Assembly (NCBI GenBank): GCA_017983635.1
Contig: JAGOBA010000001.1
Span: 186,001-250,000 of the forward strand
Direction of reading: 5' to 3'
Source: Alphaproteobacteria bacterium
Lineage (GTDB): Bacteria; Pseudomonadota; Alphaproteobacteria; Micropepsales; Micropepsaceae
DNA length: 64,000 nucleotides
Each line of letters starts with the position of its first letter. Within the stretch, counting starts at the first letter, position 1. This document shows, one piece after another, positions 52,916 through 60,536 of this stretch. The notes under the pieces were generated by a model. It saw only the letters and a list, made by a program, of their open reading frames with translations, did not search any database and was not told where the DNA came from. The translations under genes were made by a program, and so were the position numbers.

Positions 52916-54046
52916 CTAATCCAGCGATGCGTACCGCTTCAAATGGTGGTCGACGTTTCCGAACATGGTGTCGATCATTGTTAGACGCTTGAAGTAGTGG
53001 CCGACGTTGAGTTCGTCGGTCATGCCCATGCCGCCATGCAACTGCACCGCGTTCTGGCCGATGAAGCGGCCGGCCTTGCCGATTTGGACTTTCGCGGCGG
53101 AGGCCGCTTTCTTGCGCTCAATTTCGCTTTCGCCAAGCTTCAGCGTCACCATAAAGGTAATCGAGACCGACTGTTCGTAGTTCATGAACATGTCGACCAT
53201 GCGATGCTGCAGCACTTGGAATTTGCCGATCGGCACGCCGAATTGCTTGCGGGTCTTGCAGTACTCGACGGTCGTGTCGTTCAGCACTTTCATGGCGCCG
53301 ATGGACTCGGCCGAGAGCGCCGCGATGCCTTCGTCGACGACTTGTTCGATCAGCGGCAAGCCGTTGTCGGCTTGACCGACAAGTGCGTCGGCGCCGAGGG
53401 CGACGTTTTCGAACGTCACTTCGGATGCGCGCAGGCCATCGACCGTCGGATAGTCGCGGCACGAGACGCCTTTGGCTTTCTTATCGACGACAAAGACGGA
53501 GACGCCCTTCTCATCGCGCTGACCGCCGGCGGTGCGGGCGCTTACGATCAACGTATCGGCCCACGGGGCACCGATGACGACGGCTTTGTGGCCGTTCAGC
53601 GTGTAGCCGGCGCCGGACTTTTTCGCGGTCACGTTCAGGTCGGCGAGGTTGTAGCGGCCCTGCGGCTCCGCGAACGCGAAGGCGATGACACGTTTGCCTT
53701 CGATGATCTGCGGGATCATCTGTTCCTTTTGCGCCTTCGTGCCGCCGTGGCGCAGGAAGCCACCGCCGAGGACGACCGTTCCAAGATAGGGCTCGATCAC
53801 CAGGCCACGGCCGAACTCTTCCATGATGATCATGGTTTCGACCGGGCCGCCGCCGAGGCCGCCGAAGTCTTCGGCGAACGGCGCGCCAAGAAGGCCCAGT
53901 TCGGCGAACTGCGTCCAGTTCTTCGGGCTCCAGCCGCTATCGCTTTTGACCAACGCGCGACGCTTTTCAAACGTGTAGTCGTTCTGAACGAATTTCTGCA
54001 CGCTGTTGCGCAGCAGCGTTTGTTCTTCGGTGAAGGAGAAGTCCAT
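52916..54046 (-). CDS. Acyl-CoA dehydrogenase (small FadE subunit type)
   Basis: A 376-residue flavoprotein. IAFAFAEPQGRYNLADLNV replaces the classic TEPGAGSD loop, as seen in the smaller partner of heteromeric acyl-CoA dehydrogenases. YCKTRKQFGVPIGKFQVLQHRMVDMFM and QLHGGMGMTDELNVGHYFKRL (Glu at the usual catalytic position) are present. Immediately upstream lies the 396-residue type, and such pairs form alpha2beta2 enzymes acting on steroid side chains in actinobacteria and proteobacteria. Flanked on both sides by G-rich intergenic repeats. Confidence 0.92.
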   Translation of the reverse strand: MDFSFTEEQTLLRNSVQKFVQNDYTFEKRRALVKSDSGWSPKNWTQFAELGLLGAPFAEDFGGLGGGPVETMIIMEEFGRGLVIEPYLGTVVLGGGFLRHGGTKAQKEQMIPQIIEGKRVIAFAFAEPQGRYNLADLNVTAKKSGAGYTLNGHKAVVIGAPWADTLIVSARTAGGQRDEKGVSVFVVDKKAKGVSCRDYPTVDGLRASEVTFENVALGADALVGQADNGLPLIEQVVDEGIAALSAESIGAMKVLNDTTVEYCKTRKQFGVPIGKFQVLQHRMVDMFMNYEQSVSITFMVTLKLGESEIERKKAASAAKVQIGKAGRFIGQNAVQLHGGMGMTDELNVGHYFKRLTMIDTMFGNVDHHLKRYASLD

Positions 54047-54107
54047 CGGGGCGTGTCCAGTTGCTGAGTTGTCGTGTGATTAGCGAATTGGCGGCGGTCG
54101 CGCAAAT

Positions 54108-54174
54108 GGGGGATGGGGAATAGGGTTCGGGGATGGGTTTCCCCAATCCCCATCACCCAATCACCAGTCCCCGC
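54108..54174. repeat. G-rich GGGGATGGGGAATAGGG repeat, hairpin form
   Basis: A G-rich half (GGGGATGGGGAATAGGG, GGGGATGGG) followed by its C-rich complement (CCCCAATCCCCATCACCC), so the unit can fold on itself. It lies in the gap between the two adjacent acyl-CoA dehydrogenase genes. Confidence 0.6.
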
Positions 54175-55365
54175 TTACAGGCCGAGGACCATCTTCGCAA
54201 TGATGTTGCGTTGGATCTCACTGGAGCCGCCGTAGATCGTGGTGCGGCGGGTGAGGAAGTAGTTCTGCGAAGCGCCGTGCGAATAGTCCGGGCCGGGGAC
54301 GTATTCGTTCGTCATCTTGTCGTGCGCGAACGGGCGGTACGGGTTGCCGTAATAGGCGATCGCTTCCAGCGTGAGCTCGGTCAGGCGCTGTTGGATGTCG
54401 GTGCCTTTGATCTTCAGAATGGAGGCTTCCGGGCCGTGGCCGCCGTTGGACTCGCGTGCCAACGTGCGCAGTTCGGTGAACTCCAGCGAGAGCAGGTCGA
54501 TCTCGAGTTCGGCGATGTTGCGCGCAAACATTGCATCATCCAGCAGCGGCTTGCCGCCATCTTGCTCGGCGGTTGCGAGCTTCTTCAGACGCTCGACGCC
54601 GCGTTTGGAGCGGGCGACGCCGGCAATCCCGGCGCGTTCGTGGCCCAGCAGGAACTTCGCGTAGGTCCAGCCCTCGTTCTCCTTGCCGATCAGATTCTTG
54701 ACCGGGACCTTGACATTGTCGAGGAAGACCTCATTGACCTCATGCGCGCCGTCCATCGTGATGATCGGACGGACGGAGACGCCGGGCGTCTTCATGTCGA
54801 TGAGCAGGAACGAGATGCCCTCTTGCTGCTTGGCCTTCGGGTCGGTGCGGACGAGGCAGAAGATCCAGTCGGCGTATTGGGCGAGCGTCGTCCAGGTCTT
54901 TTGTCCGTTGACGATGTAGTGGTCGCCCTCGCGCACAGCGGTCGTTTTCAGCGAGGCGAGATCGGAGCCCGAGCCCGGCTCGGAATAGCCTTGGCACCAC
55001 CAGCGTTCGCCGGAGAGAATCTTGGGAAGGTGTTCTTTCTTCTGTTCCTCGTTGCCGAAGGTGTAGATCACGGGGCCGACCATCGCGAGGCCGAAGGGCA
55101 GCGTCATCGGCGTGTCGGCGGAGGCGCACTCTTCGCCAAAGATGTACTTCCGGGTCGAGGTCCAACCGGTACCGCCGTATTCCTTCGGCCACGAAGGCGC
55201 GACCCAGCCCTTCTTGTAGAGCGCTTGATGCCAGACTAGGAAGTCGGCCTTGCCCTCGTACTCGCGGCGGGACTTGCCGCGCACGTGTTCCGGGATGGCT
55301 TCGGCGATGAAGGCGCGCACTTCTTTGCGGAAGGCTTCGTCAGCGGGGGTGAAATCGAGGTCCAT
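54175..55365 (-). CDS. Acyl-CoA dehydrogenase (large FadE subunit type)
   Basis: A 396-residue FAD enzyme, paralogous to the one at 48196. WCQGYSEPGSGSDLASLKTT, GQKTWTTLAQYADWIFCLVRT, ISFLLIDMKTPGVSV and the C-terminal IYGGSSEIQRNIIAKMVLGL are shared. With the smaller neighbour at 52916 it probably forms a heterotetramer for branched or cyclic acyl-CoA. The ATG at 55365 is taken. Confidence 0.93.
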   Translation of the reverse strand: MDLDFTPADEAFRKEVRAFIAEAIPEHVRGKSRREYEGKADFLVWHQALYKKGWVAPSWPKEYGGTGWTSTRKYIFGEECASADTPMTLPFGLAMVGPVIYTFGNEEQKKEHLPKILSGERWWCQGYSEPGSGSDLASLKTTAVREGDHYIVNGQKTWTTLAQYADWIFCLVRTDPKAKQQEGISFLLIDMKTPGVSVRPIITMDGAHEVNEVFLDNVKVPVKNLIGKENEGWTYAKFLLGHERAGIAGVARSKRGVERLKKLATAEQDGGKPLLDDAMFARNIAELEIDLLSLEFTELRTLARESNGGHGPEASILKIKGTDIQQRLTELTLEAIAYYGNPYRPFAHDKMTNEYVPGPDYSHGASQNYFLTRRTTIYGGSSEIQRNIIAKMVLGL

Positions 55366-55478
55366 GGTCTGCGTCCTGCGTGAGTCCGACAAATTGTCAG
55401 TGTAATGATAGCTGGCGCTTGGGTTGATTCAACACCTCTATCTTGTGGCCACCCCCACGGCGCGTTAACACCGGTGCG

Positions 55479-55697
55479 ATGTCAGCTGTCATCGAAAGCC
55501 CCTGCGTCAAGGTCTGCGCCATTGACGCTACGACAGGTTGGTGCCTGGGTTGTGGCCGCTCTATGCGGGAGATCGGCGCGTGGGGCTCGCTCTCGCCCGA
55601 AGCACGGCGGGCCGTGATGGCCGAGCTCGAGGGGCGCAAGGCGAAGATCCCTGACCGGGCGGCTCGCGCGGGGCAGTACCGGTTGCCGGGGTCATGA
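55479..55697 (+). CDS. DUF1289 family small protein
   Basis: A 72-residue protein with the DUF1289 pattern: SPCVKVCAIDATTGWCLGCG (four Cys, likely metal or Fe-S binding), then GWGSLSPEAR-like and a helical tail. Function of the family unknown. It overlaps the MOSC gene by ATGA. Confidence 0.88.
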   Translation: MSAVIESPCVKVCAIDATTGWCLGCGRSMREIGAWGSLSPEARRAVMAELEGRKAKIPDRAARAGQYRLPGS

Positions 55698-56236
55698 GCG
55701 GTCGCGTGATCGCTTTGGCCGTCAGCGGCACGCATACGACGTCGAAGCCACTGGTGGAGCGCGTCCGGTTCGTCGAGGGGCTTGGTGTCGAGGGTGACGC
55801 GCATGCGGGGGTGACGGTGAGGCACCGCTCGCGCGTCGCGATCGACCCCACTCAGCCGAACCTGCGGCAGGTACATTTGATTCACGGCGAGCTTATCGAC
55901 GATCTGCGCGCGAAGGGGTTCGCGGCTGCGCCGGGCGTGATGGGAGAGAACGTGACCACGCGGGGTGTCGACTTGTTGGCGCTGCCGCGCGGAACGCGAT
56001 TGCGGCTGGGTGCGAGCGCGGTCGTCGAGGTGACCGGGTTACGCAACCCTTGCACCCAGCTGGACGGGCTTCAGCCCGGACTGATGGAAGCCGTGCTGGT
56101 TCGCGATCCGGCGCGTGGCTTGATCCGTCTGGCCGGCGTGATGGGCGTGGTGATTGACAGCGGTGTAGTTGCCGTTGGCGATGCGATCGCGGTGGAGCTG
56201 CCTTCGGGCGCCCATGCGGCGTTGAGGCCGGTGTAG
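55694..56236 (+). CDS. MOSC-domain protein
   Basis: A 180-residue MOSC (molybdenum cofactor sulfurase C-terminal) domain. Visible are VEGLGVEGDAHAG, GVMGENVTTRGVDL with the G-E-N motif, and GLRNPCTQLDGLQPGL with the conserved Cys expected to carry sulfur. MOSC proteins serve in Moco-dependent transfers and detoxification. It is coupled to the DUF1289 gene. Confidence 0.92.
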   Translation: MSGRVIALAVSGTHTTSKPLVERVRFVEGLGVEGDAHAGVTVRHRSRVAIDPTQPNLRQVHLIHGELIDDLRAKGFAAAPGVMGENVTTRGVDLLALPRGTRLRLGASAVVEVTGLRNPCTQLDGLQPGLMEAVLVRDPARGLIRLAGVMGVVIDSGVVAVGDAIAVELPSGAHAALRPV

Positions 56237-56305
56237 TCTTTGGCCGCGGGCATCCCTGCTCGCCCTTGTGGCTTTGAAAATGAAAAGGCGCGGTTCCAGG
56301 AAGAT

Positions 56306-57034
56306 ATGATTACCATCCCCACTAACCCCGCCTATCATTTGCTCTTCGACGCTCTCGCGTGGGGGACGGGGATGGCGGTTGGGGTGGCGCTCTACCGGTG
56401 GCGGCTCAGGGAGGTGACGGCCCGGGTCGCGCGCGTGGCGGATGGCGGGTATTTCGCTTGTCTAGCGGTCGGGGCGATCGTGGGCGCGTATCTCACAGGG
56501 TCGCTTACGTTTTGGGGACAGGGTGTTTTTGCGCTCGCGCATTCGGTGGCGGGCGCGTTGGTCGGCGCGATCGTCGGCGTTGAAGTCTACAAGGCCACGC
56601 GTGGTATTCGCATGTCGACGGGGATCGTGTTCGCCGGGCCGTTTGCGGCGGGTGTTGCGGTTGGGCGGTGGGGTTGTCTGTTCGCGGGGATTCCCGATCA
56701 GACATTTGGAATTGCGACTTTCCTGCCCTGGGCCGTCGATCTAGGCGACGGGATCGGACGGCATCCGGTGCAGGTCTACGAGTCGTTCTCGATGGCGCTG
56801 TTCACGCTTGTGTTTGCGCTGGGCTTGCGGGGGCGAGCGGAATGGGCGATGCGGCATGGGTTCTATTGGCTGGCGATCGTGTATGGAGCGCAGCGCTTTG
56901 CGTGGGAGTTCTTGAAGCCCTACCCCACGCTTGTTGGACCGCTGAATCATTTCCATCTAATGTGCGCGGGATTGGTCGCGTACGGGGCGATCATGATTGA
57001 TAGAGAGAGGCGTTCGCAGCGTGAGATTGTTTAG
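56306..57034 (+). CDS. Divergent prolipoprotein diacylglyceryl transferase (Lgt)-like membrane protein
   Basis: A 242-residue inner-membrane protein with about six or seven helices. Lgt-like marks are FALAHSVAGALVGAIVG (conserved His region), GRWGCLFAGIPDQTFG (in place of GRxGNFxNGE) and GIGRHPVQVYESF (compare RHPSQLYE). A C-terminal R-F-x-W-E-F-L-K-P pattern follows. The replacement of the usual Asn-Phe suggests a substrate different from prolipoproteins. The ATG at 56306 has AGGA upstream. It precedes the Tes-like radical SAM gene by 28 bases and is probably co-transcribed. Confidence 0.8.
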   Translation: MITIPTNPAYHLLFDALAWGTGMAVGVALYRWRLREVTARVARVADGGYFACLAVGAIVGAYLTGSLTFWGQGVFALAHSVAGALVGAIVGVEVYKATRGIRMSTGIVFAGPFAAGVAVGRWGCLFAGIPDQTFGIATFLPWAVDLGDGIGRHPVQVYESFSMALFTLVFALGLRGRAEWAMRHGFYWLAIVYGAQRFAWEFLKPYPTLVGPLNHFHLMCAGLVAYGAIMIDRERRSQREIV

Positions 57035-57062
57035 TTTGCTGATTCTCAAGTAAGGAACGCCC

Positions 57063-58493
57063 ATGAACCGGCAGGTCGACCTCAAGAGCACCTCCGTGTT
57101 GCCGGTTCGCAAGTCGGCGCCGTATCTGTTTCATGCACAGACGACGAGTCTGTGCGAGGTGTGCCTCAAACTCGTGCCGGCGAAGATTCTGATCGAGGGC
57201 GATGATGTCTTCTATCAGAAACGCTGCGCTGAACATGGTGTGCAGAAGACGCTCATTTCGAGCGACGCGACGTACTGGAAGAGTTGCAAGGACTATTTGA
57301 AGCCGGGCGACCGGCCGCTGGCGCCGCAGACGCATACGGAGCGCGGGTGTCCTTATGATTGCGGGTTGTGTCCGGATCATGAGCAGCACTCCTGTCTCGC
57401 GATCATCGAGATCAATGAGGCGTGCAATCTGTCGTGTCCGGTGTGTTTCGCGGATTCTTCGGTGAAGCGGACGGGGCATCGCGACCTGGCGACGATCGAG
57501 CGGATGATGGATACGCTGGTCGAGAGCGAGGGCGAGCCGGACCTGCTGCAGATTTCCGGTGGCGAGCCCACCATTCACCCACAGTTCTTCGAAATTCTCG
57601 ACGCGGCAAAGCGGCGGCCGATCCGGCATTTGATGATCAACACGAACGGTGTGCGGATCGCGCGCGAGCCTGAATTCGCGGCGCGGCTTGCCACCTATAT
57701 GCCGCGCTTTGAGGTTTATCTTCAGTTCGACTCGTTGAAGCGCGAGGCGTTGATGAATTTGCGCGGTGCAGACTTGCGCGCCGTTCGGCAACAGGCGCTG
57801 GAGGCACTGGAGAAGCACAACATCTCGACCACGTTGGTCGTGACGCTGAAGAAGGGCGTGAACGACGGCGAGGTCGCCGACATTGTGCGCCATGCGCTGG
57901 AGTGGAAATGCGTGCGCGGCGTCACGTTGCAGCCGATCCAGGACGCCGGGCGCAATGATGGGTTCGATCCGAAGGCGCACCGGGTGTTGCTCAGCGATGT
58001 GCGGCGCGAGGTGGCAAAGGCTGGCGTGTTTGCGCTCGAAGACATGATCCCCCTGCCCTGCAATCCGGACGCGATTTCGATCGGCTATGGCTTGCGCAAC
58101 GGTAAGACCGTGGCGCCGATCACGTCGATGATCCCACGCGAAGTGCTGGTGGAGGCCGCGCCGAACACGGTGACGTTCGAGGCGTTTCCAGAATTGCGCC
58201 GGCGGATGTTCGACCTGCTGTCGCTCTCGACCGCGGCGGCGGACACGTCGGACAAGCTTGCCGCCTTGCTGTGTTGCCTACCGGAGGCCGCGGTGCCGCA
58301 GGAGATCGGCTACGAGCACACGTTCCGCGTCGTGATCGTCCAGTTCATGGACCGTTTCAACTTCGACTTGGGCGGCGTGAAGCGCAGCTGCGTCCACTTC
58401 GTCGAGCCGGACGGGAAGATCTACCCGTTCGATACGTTCAACACGTTCTACCGGGAGGGCGCGGCGGGACAAGCGGCGGCTCAGCGTGGGTAA
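57063..58493 (+). CDS. Radical SAM protein of the MJ0619/Tes (tetraether lipid synthase)-like family
   Basis: A 476-residue protein. Cysteines are laid out as a rubredoxin-like set (C31, C34, C55, C75), a first CX3CX2C (C96, C100, C103, in GCPYDCGLCPDH), and the radical SAM CX3CX2C (C121, C125, C128, in CNLSCPVCFA). ISGGEPTIHP is the SAM-binding GGE motif. This order matches MJ0619-type proteins. The archaeal member is a tetraether lipid synthase joining lipid tails by C-C bonds, with a rubredoxin-like iron and several Fe-S clusters. Others of the family act as radical methylases. Function here is inferred: a lipid-tail C-C coupling or methylation. It sits after the Lgt-like gene and before small membrane proteins. 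Confidence 0.85.
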   Translation: MNRQVDLKSTSVLPVRKSAPYLFHAQTTSLCEVCLKLVPAKILIEGDDVFYQKRCAEHGVQKTLISSDATYWKSCKDYLKPGDRPLAPQTHTERGCPYDCGLCPDHEQHSCLAIIEINEACNLSCPVCFADSSVKRTGHRDLATIERMMDTLVESEGEPDLLQISGGEPTIHPQFFEILDAAKRRPIRHLMINTNGVRIAREPEFAARLATYMPRFEVYLQFDSLKREALMNLRGADLRAVRQQALEALEKHNISTTLVVTLKKGVNDGEVADIVRHALEWKCVRGVTLQPIQDAGRNDGFDPKAHRVLLSDVRREVAKAGVFALEDMIPLPCNPDAISIGYGLRNGKTVAPITSMIPREVLVEAAPNTVTFEAFPELRRRMFDLLSLSTAAADTSDKLAALLCCLPEAAVPQEIGYEHTFRVVIVQFMDRFNFDLGGVKRSCVHFVEPDGKIYPFDTFNTFYREGAAGQAAAQRG

Positions 58494-58965
58494 CGGCCGT
58501 CCCAATACGCGCGTCGGCTTCGAGCATAACGCACTCACCATCGGTGGACTGGCTTGGCTTTCACTCGTCGCGACGTGGTGCGCCTGGGTCGTTATTCGAT
58601 ACCTTCTGTCTGACAGCACAACAGCCGCCGCGTGGGCTCTGCCCTCGGCAATGGCGCTGGGGGTTGGGCCCTATGCACTCATCCCAGGGTATGCGGCGTG
58701 GTGGTTTGGGAAGCGGCAGGCGGGGTATGAGGCCGGGCGGCATCTTCGCGATTGGTGGTGGCGGGTGCCGCAGGCGCTTGGGGTTGCTTGCGCTGCTGGG
58801 TATTGGGTTCTGGGCGCGCTTCCGATTGTCGATCTGTTGAAGGGATTTGGCAGTTGCGGCACGGAAGCGGTGCCGTGTGGCGGATTGGCGATCGCCTATT
58901 TGTCGTCAGCGCTGTTGTTCTGGATTCCTGGTTGGTTGTTCTATTGGATGTCGACACGGCCTTAG
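58486..58965 (+). CDS. Small integral membrane protein downstream of the Tes-like gene
   Basis: A 159-residue protein with four predicted helices (about 19-40, 48-70, 95-113, 132-155) and Cys in a loop (GSCGTEAVPCG). The GTG at 58486 overlaps the end of the radical SAM gene by eight bases, implying coupled translation. No family recognised. Confidence 0.65.
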   Translation: MGNGRPNTRVGFEHNALTIGGLAWLSLVATWCAWVVIRYLLSDSTTAAAWALPSAMALGVGPYALIPGYAAWWFGKRQAGYEAGRHLRDWWWRVPQALGVACAAGYWVLGALPIVDLLKGFGSCGTEAVPCGGLAIAYLSSALLFWIPGWLFYWMSTRP

Positions 58966-58978
58966 CGAGGGTTCTTCG

Positions 58979-59200
58979 ATGAGCAACGACATGCGGAGGC
59001 TGATCGGGCTGATCTTGATCGTCATCGGTGCACTGTGGCTCGTGTTTACGGGGCTCTGTACGGTGTCGGTCGCTTTGTTCATCTTCCAGTCGTATGGCCC
59101 GACGATGAACGACTTCGTCACGATCGTTGCCGTCGCCGGCGGGTCGACGCTGCTCGGTTGGGCGGTCTATGCCATGGGCAAGCGATTGAGGAGGTCATAG
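58979..59200 (+). CDS. Two-helix membrane protein, tandem paralog 1
   Basis: A 73-residue protein with two membrane helices and a basic C-terminus. RRLIGLILIVIGALWLVFTG, then LC, matches the next two genes. No known family. Confidence 0.6.
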   Translation: MSNDMRRLIGLILIVIGALWLVFTGLCTVSVALFIFQSYGPTMNDFVTIVAVAGGSTLLGWAVYAMGKRLRRS

Positions 59201-59203
59201 CCT

Positions 59204-59455
59204 GTGAGCGAGTCCATGCCTGAGCCAGGCCCGGTTCGCCGCTTGATTGGTCTTGTCCTGATCGCGATTGGGGCGCTTTGGATGGCTGGCGCTGGGTTGT
59301 GCAGCGCGGCGTTCGTGGTCACGCTGTTCACCGAGGGCGGTGACTTTCGCGAAGCGTTGAGTATCGTGCCGATGATCGTCTTGGTCGGCGGATTTTCGAT
59401 CGGGATGGGGTTTGTATTCTATGTGGTGGGGCGCGCTTTGAGGCCGAAAGCATGA
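59204..59455 (+). CDS. Two-helix membrane protein, tandem paralog 2
   Basis: An 83-residue protein, GTG start, three bases after paralog 1. It shares RRLIGLVLIAIGALWMAGAG, then LC, and a C-terminal GRALR motif. It overlaps the next gene by ATGA. Confidence 0.6.
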   Translation: MSESMPEPGPVRRLIGLVLIAIGALWMAGAGLCSAAFVVTLFTEGGDFREALSIVPMIVLVGGFSIGMGFVFYVVGRALRPKA

Positions 59456-59697
59456 CGGACCAGGGACCTGGAGCGACGCAGCGGTTCATCGGGTTGGCGC
59501 TGATGGTGGTCGCGGGGCTTTGGATGGCATTCAGCGGACTTTGTGCGGTTGGGGTGCTCACGACTGTCGTTTCGGAGAGCGCCGCTACGAGCGACATGCT
59601 CGGTTTGGGACTTGCGGTGCTCTTTATCAGTGGTCTTTCGGCGGCGGGGGGCTATGCGATCTTCGTCACCGGACGCAGCCTGATGGGCGGAAAGTAA
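59452..59697 (+). CDS. Two-helix membrane protein, tandem paralog 3
   Basis: An 81-residue protein, ATG start overlapping paralog 2. It shares R-F-I-G-L, G-L-W-M, G-L-C and the C-terminal GRSL. No known family; the triplet arises from tandem duplication. Confidence 0.6.
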   Translation: MTDQGPGATQRFIGLALMVVAGLWMAFSGLCAVGVLTTVVSESAATSDMLGLGLAVLFISGLSAAGGYAIFVTGRSLMGGK

Positions 59698-59824
59698 GTA
59701 ACGGTCTGCGTTACGGCGGCGTTATGTTGTGACGGACGCACGCGGTCACGATGCGGTCACATTGCGGGCCAATCGTCACCGTTTTTCGGGTGCTTCCTGG
59801 GTCGTGGGGACATGGAGAGACCCG

Positions 59825-60331
59825 ATGACCACGCTCACCCGCCCGCTCGGCTATATCGCCCTTCTCTATTGGTTCGTGTTTTGGCTGCTCAACGGCATGG
59901 ACAAGTTCATGCATGGCGCGACCGTCGCCGCGGGCGGCACGCCCCTCTTCGTGTGGTTCGGCAAGGACCGGGGGGAGCAATTCGGAAAGTACTTCGAACG
60001 TCTCGACCTGCCGACGGAGGGTATTGCGCCGCTGCTCGCCACCTGCGGGGTGCTGGAACTGGGGGTGGCAGTTCTTTTCGGGATGGCTTTGTTGGGCACG
60101 CGAATGTTCGAAGTTTGGCTGGGTGCCGCCTTTGCCGCCTGCGCGCTGATGTTTGTCGGGTTCAGCGCTTGGGACGTGGTCGCGGGCGATCGGGCGGAGC
60201 TGCTGGAGCACGGGACCTATCTGGGCGTCGTCTTCATTACAGCGGCGTTCCTAACAGTGACGCAGTTTCAGCCAGTGGTATGGCGCGCGCCGCGCACTCA
60301 ACCGCGCGGCGGCCTCGCGGTAACATCGTAA
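59825..60331 (+). CDS. Four-helix membrane protein (DoxX-like architecture)
   Basis: A 168-residue inner-membrane protein with four predicted helices (about 8-25, 68-90, 95-118, 130-152). An N-terminal NGMDKFMHGATVAAGGTPLF and the loop following it recall DoxX-like proteins. Assignment to a family is tentative. It is separated from the trio by 127 bases and may have its own promoter. Confidence 0.6.
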   Translation: MTTLTRPLGYIALLYWFVFWLLNGMDKFMHGATVAAGGTPLFVWFGKDRGEQFGKYFERLDLPTEGIAPLLATCGVLELGVAVLFGMALLGTRMFEVWLGAAFAACALMFVGFSAWDVVAGDRAELLEHGTYLGVVFITAAFLTVTQFQPVVWRAPRTQPRGGLAVTS

Positions 60332-60536
60332 ACGCGATAACGACATGGTTTGTGGTACGCGTGGCTTCGGTCACTAGCCATAGCGTGAAGCGTTACGGTG
60401 ACATCCGTCCAGAATCACCCCCGCTGTTTGCCATTTGCTCGCCTTTGCGTTGACGCGCCTGACGCCATTTCGTCAAATCTCCTCAGAACTTAGAAGCCAA
60501 ATTGGCCATCTTAGGTAAACGGTTGAGGAGTGTCGG

